Origin: CAZLBV01 sp964557845
GTDB lineage: Bacteria; Acidobacteriota; Aminicenantia; Aminicenantales; Aminicenantaceae
Reading direction: 5' to 3'
Assembly: GCA_964557845.1 (NCBI GenBank)
Contig: CAZLBV010000165.1
Location: 1 to 21,191, forward strand
DNA: 21,191 nucleotides
A program made the position numbers and the translations under genes. Shown here piece after piece: positions 1-6,538 of the stretch (the first letter of the stretch is position 1; every line of letters starts with the position of its first letter). The notes beneath the pieces are model-generated. The model was given only the letters and a program-made list of their open reading frames with translations, searched no databases and was not told where the DNA came from.

Positions 1-18
1 AAAAAAAATAAAAAATGC

Positions 19-46
19 TTGACATATTATAATAATATAATATAAT
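19..46 (+). promoter_or_regulatory. Sigma-70-type promoter of the arsR-trx operon
   Basis: A perfect TTGACA (19-24) is followed after 16 bp by a perfect TATAAT (41-46). The region is almost pure A/T and contains further TATAAT hexamers (36-41, 52-57), so the exact -10 is ambiguous, but the pair 19-24/41-46 has near-ideal spacing. Transcription would start around 52-54, leaving a leader of about 30 nt. A Shine-Dalgarno AAAGGA (71-76) stands 6 nt before the ATG at 83. Confidence 0.75.
24..38. promoter_or_regulatory. Candidate ArsR operator (AT inverted repeat)
   Basis: ATATTA (24-29) and TAATAT (33-38) form a perfect 6-bp inverted repeat with a 3-nt centre. It lies in the spacer between the -35 and -10 boxes. 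ArsR/SmtB repressors usually bind AT-rich imperfect dyads overlapping their own promoter, so autorepression from here is a reasonable inference. The sequence is so AT-rich that such dyads also arise by chance. Confidence 0.35.
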
Positions 47-82
47 AACTATATAATAAAATAATAATAAAAAGGAATTAAA

Positions 83-370
83 ATGAAAACATTGCCCAAA
101 AAACAAAAAATGATCGTGAAAAAATTTAAGGCTTTATCCCATCCTGCTCGAATAAAATTGGTCCAGGAATTGATTGAGAAAGATTGCTGTGTTGGTGAGC
201 TTCAGAAATGCCTGAAATTATCACAACCGAATGTTTCTCAGCATTTAAGGGTATTGAAGGACGCCGGGATATTAGAAGGAAAGAGGTATAAAAACCAGAT
301 ATGTTACCGGATAAAAGATGAAAATATTGTAAAAATACTTCAAATTTTAAACGGAGGAGAGGAAAAATGA
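83..370 (+). CDS. ArsR/SmtB-family transcriptional repressor
   Basis: A 95-residue winged helix-turn-helix protein of usual length for ArsR/SmtB dimeric repressors, which leave DNA when they bind metal, metalloid or when thiols are oxidised. The N-terminal helix contains LSHPARIKLVQEL (18-30). The recognition helix region is LSQPNVSQHLRVLKDAGIL (46-64), followed by the beta wing. Cysteines are at 35, 36, 43 and 74. C36 sits where ArsR and SmtB have the first Cys of the ELCVxDL motif, but the positions of the next two ArsR arsenite ligands are Gly38 and Gln41, so a classical arsenite site is not present. The stop overlaps the thioredoxin start (ATGA at 367-370), so the two are translationally coupled. 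This suggests redox or thiol-linked regulation of the thioredoxin, perhaps through disulfide formation. The inducer cannot be decided from sequence alone. Confidence 0.9.
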   Translation: MKTLPKKQKMIVKKFKALSHPARIKLVQELIEKDCCVGELQKCLKLSQPNVSQHLRVLKDAGILEGKRYKNQICYRIKDENIVKILQILNGGEEK

Positions 371-699
371 AAAAAATAATTGAAATTACAGATGAAAATT
401 TTAAGACTGAAGTCTTAGAATCTGACAAAGTTGTATTAGTAGATTTTTGGGCTCCATGGTGTGCCCCCTGCAGAATGGTCGGTCCTATAATCGAACAAGT
501 CGCTGAAAGTATGGATGGAAAGATGAAGTTCGGTAAGTTAAATACTGATTTGAATCAAAAAACAGCCATGGATTTTAAGATCATGGCTATTCCCACGTTA
601 TTGATCTTCAAAGGAGGGAAGGAAGTAGACAGGATTGTTGGATTTAAGCCAAAGGATCAGCTTGAAGATCAATTAAATTCACTCTTTTCCAATAATTAA
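367..699 (+). CDS. Thioredoxin (WCAPC active site)
   Basis: A 110-residue cytosolic thioredoxin, the standard length, with no signal peptide. It reduces protein disulfides using electrons normally supplied by thioredoxin reductase, which is not in the window. The redox motif is W31-C32-A33-P34-C35, with Ala where most thioredoxins have Gly. The preceding strand VVLVDFWAPWC and the cis-proline segment AIPTL (P76) are intact, as is the C-terminal FKGGKEVDRIVGF segment. A purine-rich Shine-Dalgarno GGAGGAGAGG (353-362) lies in the end of the repressor gene, and the ATG overlaps that gene's stop. Co-transcription with an ArsR-type repressor points to an inducible, dedicated thioredoxin rather than the only housekeeping copy; that is an inference. 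Confidence 0.95.
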   Translation: MKKIIEITDENFKTEVLESDKVVLVDFWAPWCAPCRMVGPIIEQVAESMDGKMKFGKLNTDLNQKTAMDFKIMAIPTLLIFKGGKEVDRIVGFKPKDQLEDQLNSLFSNN

Positions 700-711
700 A
701 CTTTTGATTGC

Positions 712-748
712 AACGGCAGGCCTACCCGGCATGCCGTTTATATTTATT
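712..748 (+). terminator. Probable Rho-independent terminator after trx
   Basis: A perfect 7-bp stem, AACGGCA (712-718) with TGCCGTT (732-738), encloses a 13-nt loop and is followed by a T-rich stretch (737-757) with two short T runs. It begins 12 nt after the thioredoxin stop codon. The long loop and interrupted T tract make it moderate rather than strong. Confidence 0.5.
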
Positions 749-896
749 CCTTTTTAATCCTCTTTATCAAATCATTCTCTTATTCTATCTCTTCAAATCA
801 AGCCGTTTGCACATTCACTCATGCACCTTTTTTGCTTATTTCTTAATATTTTGTTGCTGCTATTTCGTTTGCAAAAGCCTATTTGCAGGAATCATT

Positions 897-935
897 CAGG
901 TTAGCATTGACCTGTCTATAGGTCTCAGATAAACT
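897..935 (+). promoter_or_regulatory. Possible hutH promoter with overlapping operator-like dyads
   Basis: TTGACC (907-912), 17 bp, TAAACT (930-935) forms a plausible though imperfect promoter. Two inverted repeats share its -35: CAGGT-N8-ACCTG (897-914) and GACCT-N6-AGGTC (909-924). They use the same middle arm, so as RNA they would be mutually exclusive hairpins, and as DNA they could be repressor sites. Which gene product would bind is unknown. Confidence 0.35.
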
Positions 936-938
936 AAT

Positions 939-969
939 CTCTATTTATCAAGCGAATAGAGGCTTTTTT
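939..969 (+). terminator. Terminator-like hairpin in the hutH leader
   Basis: A perfect 7-bp stem CTCTATT (939-945) / AATAGAG (955-961) with a 9-nt loop is followed by TTTTTT (964-969), 37 nt before the hutH start codon. It may stop read-through from the left, or act as an attenuator controlling hutH if transcription starts upstream. If the promoter at 907-935 is real, its start point (about 942) would fall inside the 5' arm, so both cannot work fully as drawn. Confidence 0.45.
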
Positions 970-1005
970 CATTATTATTTTATTTTTTTCATAAGGAGAT
1001 TAGAT

Positions 1006-2547
1006 ATGGCATTAGACATAACCGGGGTCGGCTTGACTATTGAGAATGTGGTTGATGTTGCCCGGAAAGGGTTGAAAGTGAAACTTAATCATAATGCTGT
1101 CGATAGGATAAATAAATGCCGGGCCATGCTCGAGAAGAAGATCCACGCTGGTGAGATCATTTATGGTGTCAATACCGGGATCGGCGAATTTTCTGAGATC
1201 ATTTTAAATGAAGAACAGATAGAGGAGTTTCAGAAATATTTGATCTACAATCATGCTGCCGGGATAGGGGAGCCTTTTCCAGAAGAGTATGTACGTGCAG
1301 CTATGCTGTCCAGAATAAATGTCCATGCCCACGGCAATTCCGGATGCAGGAACCAAATTACCTTAACCCTGGTTGACATGCTGAATAAGGGAGTTACTCC
1401 TTTTGTCTGTCAAAAGGGATCGGTAGGAGCCTGTGGAGATCTGGCCCCGATGTCTCAGATCGCTCTATTAATGTTGGGGGAAGGAAAGGCTTATTATCAG
1501 GGTGAACTACTGCCGGGGAAGACTGCCTTCAAGAGAGCAGGAATTACCGTGCCCGGACTGAAGGCTCGAGATGGATTAGCGACCATTAACGGTTCCAATG
1601 TTATCACTGGGATGAGCGCCCTAATGCTCTATGATGTCAATAACTGGTTAAAACAAGCTGAGATCGCTGCAGCTATGTCTTTAGAGGCCTTAAAGGCTAA
1701 TATGCGCCCTTATACTCCCAAGCTGCATCAAGCGAGAGGGTTCCCGGGTGCGATAAGAAGTGCCGAATCGATCCAGAAGTTGATCAAGGGTGGAGACCTA
1801 GCCGAAGGAAAAATTAAGAGTAAGGTGCAGGATGCCTATTCAATGAGGTCAACTCCTCAGGTGATCGGAACGGCACATGATGCAGTGTCCTGGTCGAAAG
1901 AACAAGTTGAAATAGAATTAAATGGAGTCGGAGATAATCCTGTTTTTTTCCCAGAGGAAAACCTCCAGCTCTCCGGCGCAAATTTCCAGGGCACTCCGAT
2001 AGCTTTGCCCATGGATATGGTGGGGGCGGCCGTTACCATGATAAGTGTTCTTTCAGAGAGGCGGATGAACCGGTTGAATAACCCGGCTCTTAATGTAGGT
2101 TTGCCTGCTTTTTTAACAAAGGGAGCAGGAATGTTTTCCGGCCTGATGCTCAGCCAGTATACAGCTGATATGCAGATTGTTGAGCAGAGGATCCTGTCTG
2201 TGCCTGCATCTATTCAGTCTATCCCTGCCGCAGCTGATCAGGAAGATTTTGTTTCTATGGGAATGAACACGGCCTTAAAAAATCTTCAGATCTTAGATAA
2301 TGCCTATGGAGTTTTAGGAATTGAATTTATGGCGGCGGCTCAGGCATTGGACCTGAGGGATAAAATGGAAAAAATTCCTTACCGGTTTGGAACAGGGGTT
2401 AATAAAGCCAGAGAAATTATAAGGCACCATGTGGATTTTTTAGATGTAGACCGTCCTTTGTATCCAGATCATAATGCCATGAAAGAGCTGGTAAAATCCT
2501 GCGAAATCCTGTATGAAGTCGAAAAGATTACAGGAAGCCTGGGATAA
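1006..2547 (+). CDS. hutH: Histidine ammonia-lyase (Ala-Cys-Gly variant of the MIO site)
   Basis: This 513-residue cytosolic MIO-family lyase would convert L-histidine to urocanate and ammonia, the first step of histidine degradation; the length is standard. The catalytic Tyr is present in IIYGVNTGIG (Y53), as are H83 in NHAAGIGEP, which favours histidine over Phe/Tyr as substrate, and N195 in TINGSN. Also present are Y278/R281 in QDAYSMRSTPQV and the DQEDFVSM segment around E413. The prosthetic-group motif reads GSVGACGDLAP, with the triad A142-C143-G144 instead of Ala-Ser-Gly (codon TGT at 1432-1434). The numbering matches the Pseudomonas enzyme exactly. The start is supported by AAGGAG at 993-998. 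hutI lies convergently downstream, but hutU and the final-step gene are not nearby. Another MIO-family specificity (aromatic lyase or aminomutase) is possible but less likely. Confidence 0.93.
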   Translation: MALDITGVGLTIENVVDVARKGLKVKLNHNAVDRINKCRAMLEKKIHAGEIIYGVNTGIGEFSEIILNEEQIEEFQKYLIYNHAAGIGEPFPEEYVRAAMLSRINVHAHGNSGCRNQITLTLVDMLNKGVTPFVCQKGSVGACGDLAPMSQIALLMLGEGKAYYQGELLPGKTAFKRAGITVPGLKARDGLATINGSNVITGMSALMLYDVNNWLKQAEIAAAMSLEALKANMRPYTPKLHQARGFPGAIRSAESIQKLIKGGDLAEGKIKSKVQDAYSMRSTPQVIGTAHDAVSWSKEQVEIELNGVGDNPVFFPEENLQLSGANFQGTPIALPMDMVGAAVTMISVLSERRMNRLNNPALNVGLPAFLTKGAGMFSGLMLSQYTADMQIVEQRILSVPASIQSIPAAADQEDFVSMGMNTALKNLQILDNAYGVLGIEFMAAAQALDLRDKMEKIPYRFGTGVNKAREIIRHHVDFLDVDRPLYPDHNAMKELVKSCEILYEVEKITGSLG

Positions 2548-2604
2548 ATTTAAAATAACCAGGATAACATATCTGGATAACTGAATCATTAAATCTATGA
2601 GTAG

Positions 2605-2684
2605 ATGGGTCGACATGTGAATGAGTCAATGGGTGGATGATCGGCGAGATAATGGGTAGATGTGTGAAAGATAAAAGGGTCGAT
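2605..2684. repeat. Degenerate tandem repeat, period 23-24 bp
   Basis: Four imperfect copies start at 2605, 2629, 2652 and 2675 (steps of 24, 23 and 23). Each begins with a decamer close to ATGGGTNGAT: ATGGGTCGAC, ATGGGTGGAT, ATGGGTAGAT, AAGGGTCGAT. The rest of each unit is only loosely conserved (TGTGAA/GATAA-like). It lies between the convergent ends of hutH and hutI, carries no gene, and lacks the exact repeats expected of CRISPR. Confidence 0.6.
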
Positions 2685-2700
2685 CTAAAAATTTTTTATC

Positions 2701-2845
2701 ATTTTGTTTTGAATTTTGGTCATTTGGAAATTTGAATTTGTTTCGGATTTCGAATTTCGCAGTTAGGATTTTCTCCTGTCTCCTGGCTTCCGGCTTCTTT
2801 TAAATCTTCTAACTTCTATCTTCTGGTTCTTTTATCTTCTGCTTT
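2701..2845. repeat. Low-complexity GAATTT and CTTCT-rich stretch
   Basis: Positions 2701-2760 are built from reiterated GAATTT/GATTTCG words. Positions 2770-2845 are strongly pyrimidine-rich on the plus strand, with repeated CTTC/TCTTCT words (purine-rich AGAAGA on the minus strand). The second block enters the 3' end of hutI and encodes its last residues and stop codon. It looks like an intergenic simple-sequence element rather than a gene. Confidence 0.45.
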
Positions 2846-4114
2846 TTGTAAAGCTCCATTCTCAACAACGAGTTCTCCTTTTTTTATTACATGCCTTACG
2901 GTGTTTACTCCGAAATGGTAAACAATAAATTGATAATTGGGGGCATCGAAAAGCAGAACATCCATATCTTTACCTTTCTCAAGACTTCCGGCTTTATGAT
3001 CTCTGCCTAGGCTGAAAGCAGGATTGAGGGTGGATGCCGTTAATGCTTCCTCAATGGTCATCCGGAGGGAATAAACTCCCAACTGCATTATGAAGAGCAT
3101 GGATTCGGTCATGGAACTTCCTGGATTAAAATCAGTGGCCAGGGATACAGCAGCATTACCGTCGATCAGCTTTCGGGCCGGAGCCTTTTTATCCATCATC
3201 AGGAAAAAAGAGACACCTGGAAGAAGAGTGGCTATTGTTGATCCTGAGGCCAAGCTGTCAATTCCTTTATTGGTGATAGCGATCAGGTGATCCGCTGAGG
3301 CAGCCTTAAGTTCTGCTGCCAGCTCTGTTCCGCCCAAGGGAACAAATTCATCCGTATGGAGCCTCAATTTGAATCCGGCTTTCACAGCCGCTTCTGTCAG
3401 CTCCCTGGTATCTTCCAGCGAATATACCCCTTCTTCACAGAAGACATCAAAAAATTCTGCTAAATTATTTTTCTTTACTTTTGGAAGGATTGAATGAGTG
3501 AGGAGGTTAATGTAATCCTTCTTTCTGGTTTTGTATTCTTTGGGCACTTCATGCGCGCCTAAAAAAGTGGGGATAATTTCGATCGGATGGGCAGAATTTA
3601 TTTCTTTTAGTACTTCCAATTGCTTTATTTCATCTTTAAAATTAAGCCCATAGCCGCTTTTCGCTTCTGCCATGGTGGTGCCGTGAAGAAGCATCCTGTC
3701 GAGTCTTTCTAAACAAAGTGAAGCTAATTCCTCTTTACTGATGAGCCGGGTCGCATTTACCGTAGTTTGTATCCCCATGCCCTTTGCCGCCAGCTCTTGA
3801 TAGGTATATCCCTGAATGCGGAGTCCGAATTCATGCTCGCGGCTTCCTGCAAAAGGAAGGTGAGTATGAGAATCGATGAAACCTGGCAGAGCTGTCATCC
3901 CAGTTCCGTCGATCTCGCTTCCCCCTTTTTCCAGGCGAACTTTTTGTTTGAATTCCGCGTCCTTCCCGATCTCCACTATTTTCCCTTCTTTGGCGGCAAT
4001 GAAACCTTTATCGATCACCAAGACCTGACCCATTGATTTTCCATGTTTCGGGGCCGGGCCTTTACTGGTAGCGATCTGATTACAGTTTCTAATTACCAGG
4101 TCGGCTGAATGCAT
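2816..4114 (-). CDS. hutI: Imidazolonepropionase
   Basis: A 432-residue amidohydrolase-superfamily enzyme that hydrolyses 4-imidazolone-5-propionate to N-formimino-L-glutamate, step 3 of histidine degradation. Metal and substrate residues are visible: the HxH pair H83/H85 in DSHTHLPFAG, KSGYGLN (152-158), H188 in LGAHEVP, H253 in LRLHTDEF and D328 in LATDFNPGSS. These patterns separate it from dihydroorotase and other amidohydrolases. The ATG lies 26 nt inside the 3' end of ftsZ in another frame, with AAGGAAAA about 8 nt upstream, so it is the last gene of the dcw transcript and likely coupled to ftsZ translation. The last ten residues (QKAEDKRTRR) come from a purine-rich simple repeat and are probably not functional. 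Its partner hutH is convergent; hutU is not nearby. Confidence 0.96.
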   Translation of the reverse strand: MHSADLVIRNCNQIATSKGPAPKHGKSMGQVLVIDKGFIAAKEGKIVEIGKDAEFKQKVRLEKGGSEIDGTGMTALPGFIDSHTHLPFAGSREHEFGLRIQGYTYQELAAKGMGIQTTVNATRLISKEELASLCLERLDRMLLHGTTMAEAKSGYGLNFKDEIKQLEVLKEINSAHPIEIIPTFLGAHEVPKEYKTRKKDYINLLTHSILPKVKKNNLAEFFDVFCEEGVYSLEDTRELTEAAVKAGFKLRLHTDEFVPLGGTELAAELKAASADHLIAITNKGIDSLASGSTIATLLPGVSFFLMMDKKAPARKLIDGNAAVSLATDFNPGSSMTESMLFIMQLGVYSLRMTIEEALTASTLNPAFSLGRDHKAGSLEKGKDMDVLLFDAPNYQFIVYHFGVNTVRHVIKKGELVVENGALQKAEDKRTRR

Positions 4115-5306
4115 TCGGGGTTTTCCTTATCGGCCTGAATTTGTTTCTACGAATGAAAGATGGTGTTTCATACGGCTCCCATTTTTGTTCCCAAGCAGGC
4201 TTCTGAAGTTTGATCTGGTTTTCTTTTGGTTCGAAGAGATAGGGAGGAGTGTCTTGTTTGACTCTAACCGGTCCGGGTTCCCTCCGCTGGGGAGTAAAAT
4301 CATCTTCAGGACATTCTTTAGGAGCTTTAAGATCAAAACCAGTTGCGATGACTGTGACCTTAACGCTTTCTTTCATGTTCTCATTAATGACGGTTCCAAA
4401 GATTATGTTGGCTTCCGGATGGGCCATGCTGTGGATTAGTTCAGAAGATTTGGATACTTCATGCAAGGTGATATCTTTTCCGCCGGTAATATTGATAAGG
4501 ACTCCATGGGCTCCTTCTATGGAAGTGTCGATCAGAAGCGGACTCGAAATGGCTTTTTGAGCCGCATCCACAGCCCGGCTTTCTCCTGAGGCGATACCAG
4601 TGCCCATGAATGCCATGCCCATTCCTTTCATGATGGATTTAACGTCGGCAAAATCCAGATTGATAAGGCCTGGACGGGTGATCAAGTCGGAGATCCCCTG
4701 GACAGCTTGACGAAGAATATCATCTGCCATTTTAAAAGCATCCTGAATGCTGGTGTCGATATTAACTGTCTGAAGAAGACGTTCATTAGGTATGGAAATG
4801 ACAGTATCCACAGAATTTTTAAGTTCTGCCAGCCCATCCTGGGCCTGTTTGGCCCGGATCCTTCCTTCAAAATCAAATGGAAGAGTGACTATAGCGATCG
4901 CCAGAATATCCATTTCAGATGCAAGGTTGGCAAGAATGGGAGTTGCTCCAGTTCCGGTCCCGCCACCCAATCCGGTAGTAAGGAAGACCATATCCGCCCC
5001 TTCCAGGATCTCGATTAGTTTTTCCGTGTCTTCCATGGCTGCTTCTTTTCCGATCTCAGGTTTACCTCCTGATCCCAATCCCTTGGTTAATTTGCTTCCG
5101 ATCTGAAGTTTAGTCCCGGCATGATTGTTACTCAATGCTTGAAGATCGGTATTGACAGCGATAAATTCAACGCCTTCGATCCGGGCTTCGATCATCCTGT
5201 TGATCGCGTTGCCTCCACCGCCGCCGATTCCGACCACCCTTATCTTAGCCCCGGGACGTTCCTCCACTAAATGAAATTTAAGTTTGTTTTTTAATTCCTC
5301 ACTCAT
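4089..5306 (-). CDS. ftsZ: Cell division GTPase FtsZ
   Basis: A 405-residue tubulin homologue that polymerises with GTP into the cytokinetic Z ring at mid-cell and recruits the septal wall machinery. The glycine-rich start VGIGGGGGNAINRM (25-38) and the tubulin signature GGGTGTG (114-120) form the nucleotide site. The T7 loop NLDFAD (216-221) supplies the Asp residues that complete the GTPase site of the next subunit. After a linker of about 50 residues comes the conserved C-terminal peptide ETPSFIRR (380-387), the likely FtsA-binding tail. An extra basic tail of 18 residues (388-405) follows; its codons contain the hutI Shine-Dalgarno and start codon. AGGAGG lies just before the ATG, 8 nt after ftsA. 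Confidence 0.98.
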   Translation of the reverse strand: MSEELKNKLKFHLVEERPGAKIRVVGIGGGGGNAINRMIEARIEGVEFIAVNTDLQALSNNHAGTKLQIGSKLTKGLGSGGKPEIGKEAAMEDTEKLIEILEGADMVFLTTGLGGGTGTGATPILANLASEMDILAIAIVTLPFDFEGRIRAKQAQDGLAELKNSVDTVISIPNERLLQTVNIDTSIQDAFKMADDILRQAVQGISDLITRPGLINLDFADVKSIMKGMGMAFMGTGIASGESRAVDAAQKAISSPLLIDTSIEGAHGVLINITGGKDITLHEVSKSSELIHSMAHPEANIIFGTVINENMKESVKVTVIATGFDLKAPKECPEDDFTPQRREPGPVRVKQDTPPYLFEPKENQIKLQKPAWEQKWEPYETPSFIRRNKFRPIRKTPNAFSRPGN

Positions 5307-5314
5307 TTTTCCTC

Positions 5315-6538
5315 CTAGGCTTCTTTAAGCCAGTCTTTTATTTTGATCCAAATTCCTTTTTTTCGATCGATTGACATTCCTGATTCTTTCCAGAGTTTAT
5401 ATCCATGTAAGATCAATCCGACTGAAGTCGCATAATCAGGAGTGCTTACTCTATCTACCAGACCACCTATACCGCTTGGTTCACCTCGGCGGACCGGAAG
5501 ATCAAAAACATTTTCTGCCACTTCTTCCAATCCTTCCAACAGGGCTGTCCCTCCGGTTAGGACGATCCCGGAATTCAGAGATTTTTCGTATCCCATCCTT
5601 TTTATGTCATTATCCACAAGACGAAAAATTTCTTCTGCTCTCGGTTGAATTATATCTGCGAGCAGTTGGCGGGAGAGTACACGCGGCTTTTTTCCCCGGC
5701 TAACGGAAGGAACATCTATTGTTTCCTGTTCGTCAGTAAGAGGGCTGGTCACACATCCGAATTTTTTCTTGATTTTCTCTGCTTCGGGAATGGGGGTGCG
5801 CAGCCCGACAGCGATATCATTTGTAAAATTATCTCCTCCGATCGGTATGACCGAGGTATACCAGAGGCTTCCCCGCTCAAATATCGCTATTTCGGTTGTT
5901 CCACCGCCTATATCGATAAGTCCCACCCCCAGCTCCATCTCATCATGAGTCAAAACAGATGCGCTGGTGGCTATTTGATTTAGGATAACCGCTTGGATTT
6001 CTATTCCGGCCCTGGTCAAACAGGTGCGAAGGTTTTGTACTGAGGTATTAGCTCCGGTAACTATGTGCACATTGACTTCAAGTTTTATGCCGCTCATACC
6101 CAGAGGATCTTTTATGCCGTCCTGATCGTCAACCACGAATTCTTGGGGAATAATATGAATGATCTCCCTGTCAGGCGGAATGGATACCGCTTTTGACTGA
6201 TCTATAACCCTTTTAATGTCTTCACGGCTTATTTCCCGGTTTTTTCCTGAGACTGCTATTACTCCGCGGCTGTTGAAACTTTTGATATGCGCTCCGGATA
6301 ACCCTATGAAAGCAGCATCGATCTCAACGCCTGCCATTAATTCTGCTTCTTCTTGAGCCTTTTTAATGGCGCTTACAGTGGCATCCAGATTGACAACAAC
6401 ACCTTTTCTGAGGCCGCGGGATTCAGCTGTGCCGATCCCGATTATTTCTATTTTTTTATCTTCAGCGATCTCTCCGATTATGGCGGTTATCTTTTTAGTC
6501 CCAATATCAAATCCTACTATATATCCATTTTTTGGCAT
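5315..6538 (-). CDS. ftsA: Cell division protein FtsA (actin-like Z-ring anchor)
   Basis: A 407-residue actin-fold ATPase that tethers FtsZ to the inner membrane and signals to later division proteins. Visible parts are the phosphate-1 loop GFDIGTKKI (9-17), the SHS2/1C insertion region (about 85-160), the phosphate-2 segment DIGGGTTEIAIF, and the adenosine segment VLTGGTALLEG. The C-terminal amphipathic helix KKGIWIKIKDWLKEA (393-407) is the membrane-targeting sequence. Start and upstream stop overlap as TAATG (6536-6540), and the Shine-Dalgarno AAGGAGG (6546-6552) lies inside the end of ftsQ. The immediate ftsZ neighbour and tight spacing fit the usual stoichiometric co-expression. Confidence 0.98.
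   Translation of the reverse strand: MPKNGYIVGFDIGTKKITAIIGEIAEDKKIEIIGIGTAESRGLRKGVVVNLDATVSAIKKAQEEAELMAGVEIDAAFIGLSGAHIKSFNSRGVIAVSGKNREISREDIKRVIDQSKAVSIPPDREIIHIIPQEFVVDDQDGIKDPLGMSGIKLEVNVHIVTGANTSVQNLRTCLTRAGIEIQAVILNQIATSASVLTHDEMELGVGLIDIGGGTTEIAIFERGSLWYTSVIPIGGDNFTNDIAVGLRTPIPEAEKIKKKFGCVTSPLTDEQETIDVPSVSRGKKPRVLSRQLLADIIQPRAEEIFRLVDNDIKRMGYEKSLNSGIVLTGGTALLEGLEEVAENVFDLPVRRGEPSGIGGLVDRVSTPDYATSVGLILHGYKLWKESGMSIDRKKGIWIKIKDWLKEA

Larger units (their letters stand above)
745..1005 (+). other. Non-coding region upstream of hutH
   Basis: About 260 nt between the trx terminator and hutH. The first part (745-890) is pyrimidine-rich with no convincing gene. An open frame across 708-932 has no family resemblance and no ribosome-binding site, so I do not call it. 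From 897 on there are overlapping inverted repeats, a weak promoter-like pair and a terminator-like hairpin (listed separately), then the hutH Shine-Dalgarno AAGGAG (993-998) 7 nt before the ATG at 1006. Confidence 0.6.

Noticed and set aside
708..932. Open frame of 74 codons between trx and hutH
   Set aside because: No family resemblance, no ribosome-binding site, starts inside the trx terminator, and its composition follows the pyrimidine-rich non-coding DNA.
2563..2580. Hairpin CCAG(G)ATA/TATCTGG after hutH as terminator
   Set aside because: Short stem with a bulge and no following T tract.
2605..2684. CRISPR array
   Set aside because: Units are imperfect with no distinct spacers, the period is only 23-24 bp and no cas genes are present.
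2682..2700. GATCTAAAAATTTTTTATC as bidirectional terminator between hutH and hutI
   Set aside because: The stem is almost all A/T with mismatches and no G/C core; it could help termination but cannot be supported.
4185..5106. Several open frames on the plus strand opposite ftsZ and other dcw genes
   Set aside because: They are mirror frames of strongly conserved genes, with no ribosome-binding sites and no recognisable domains.
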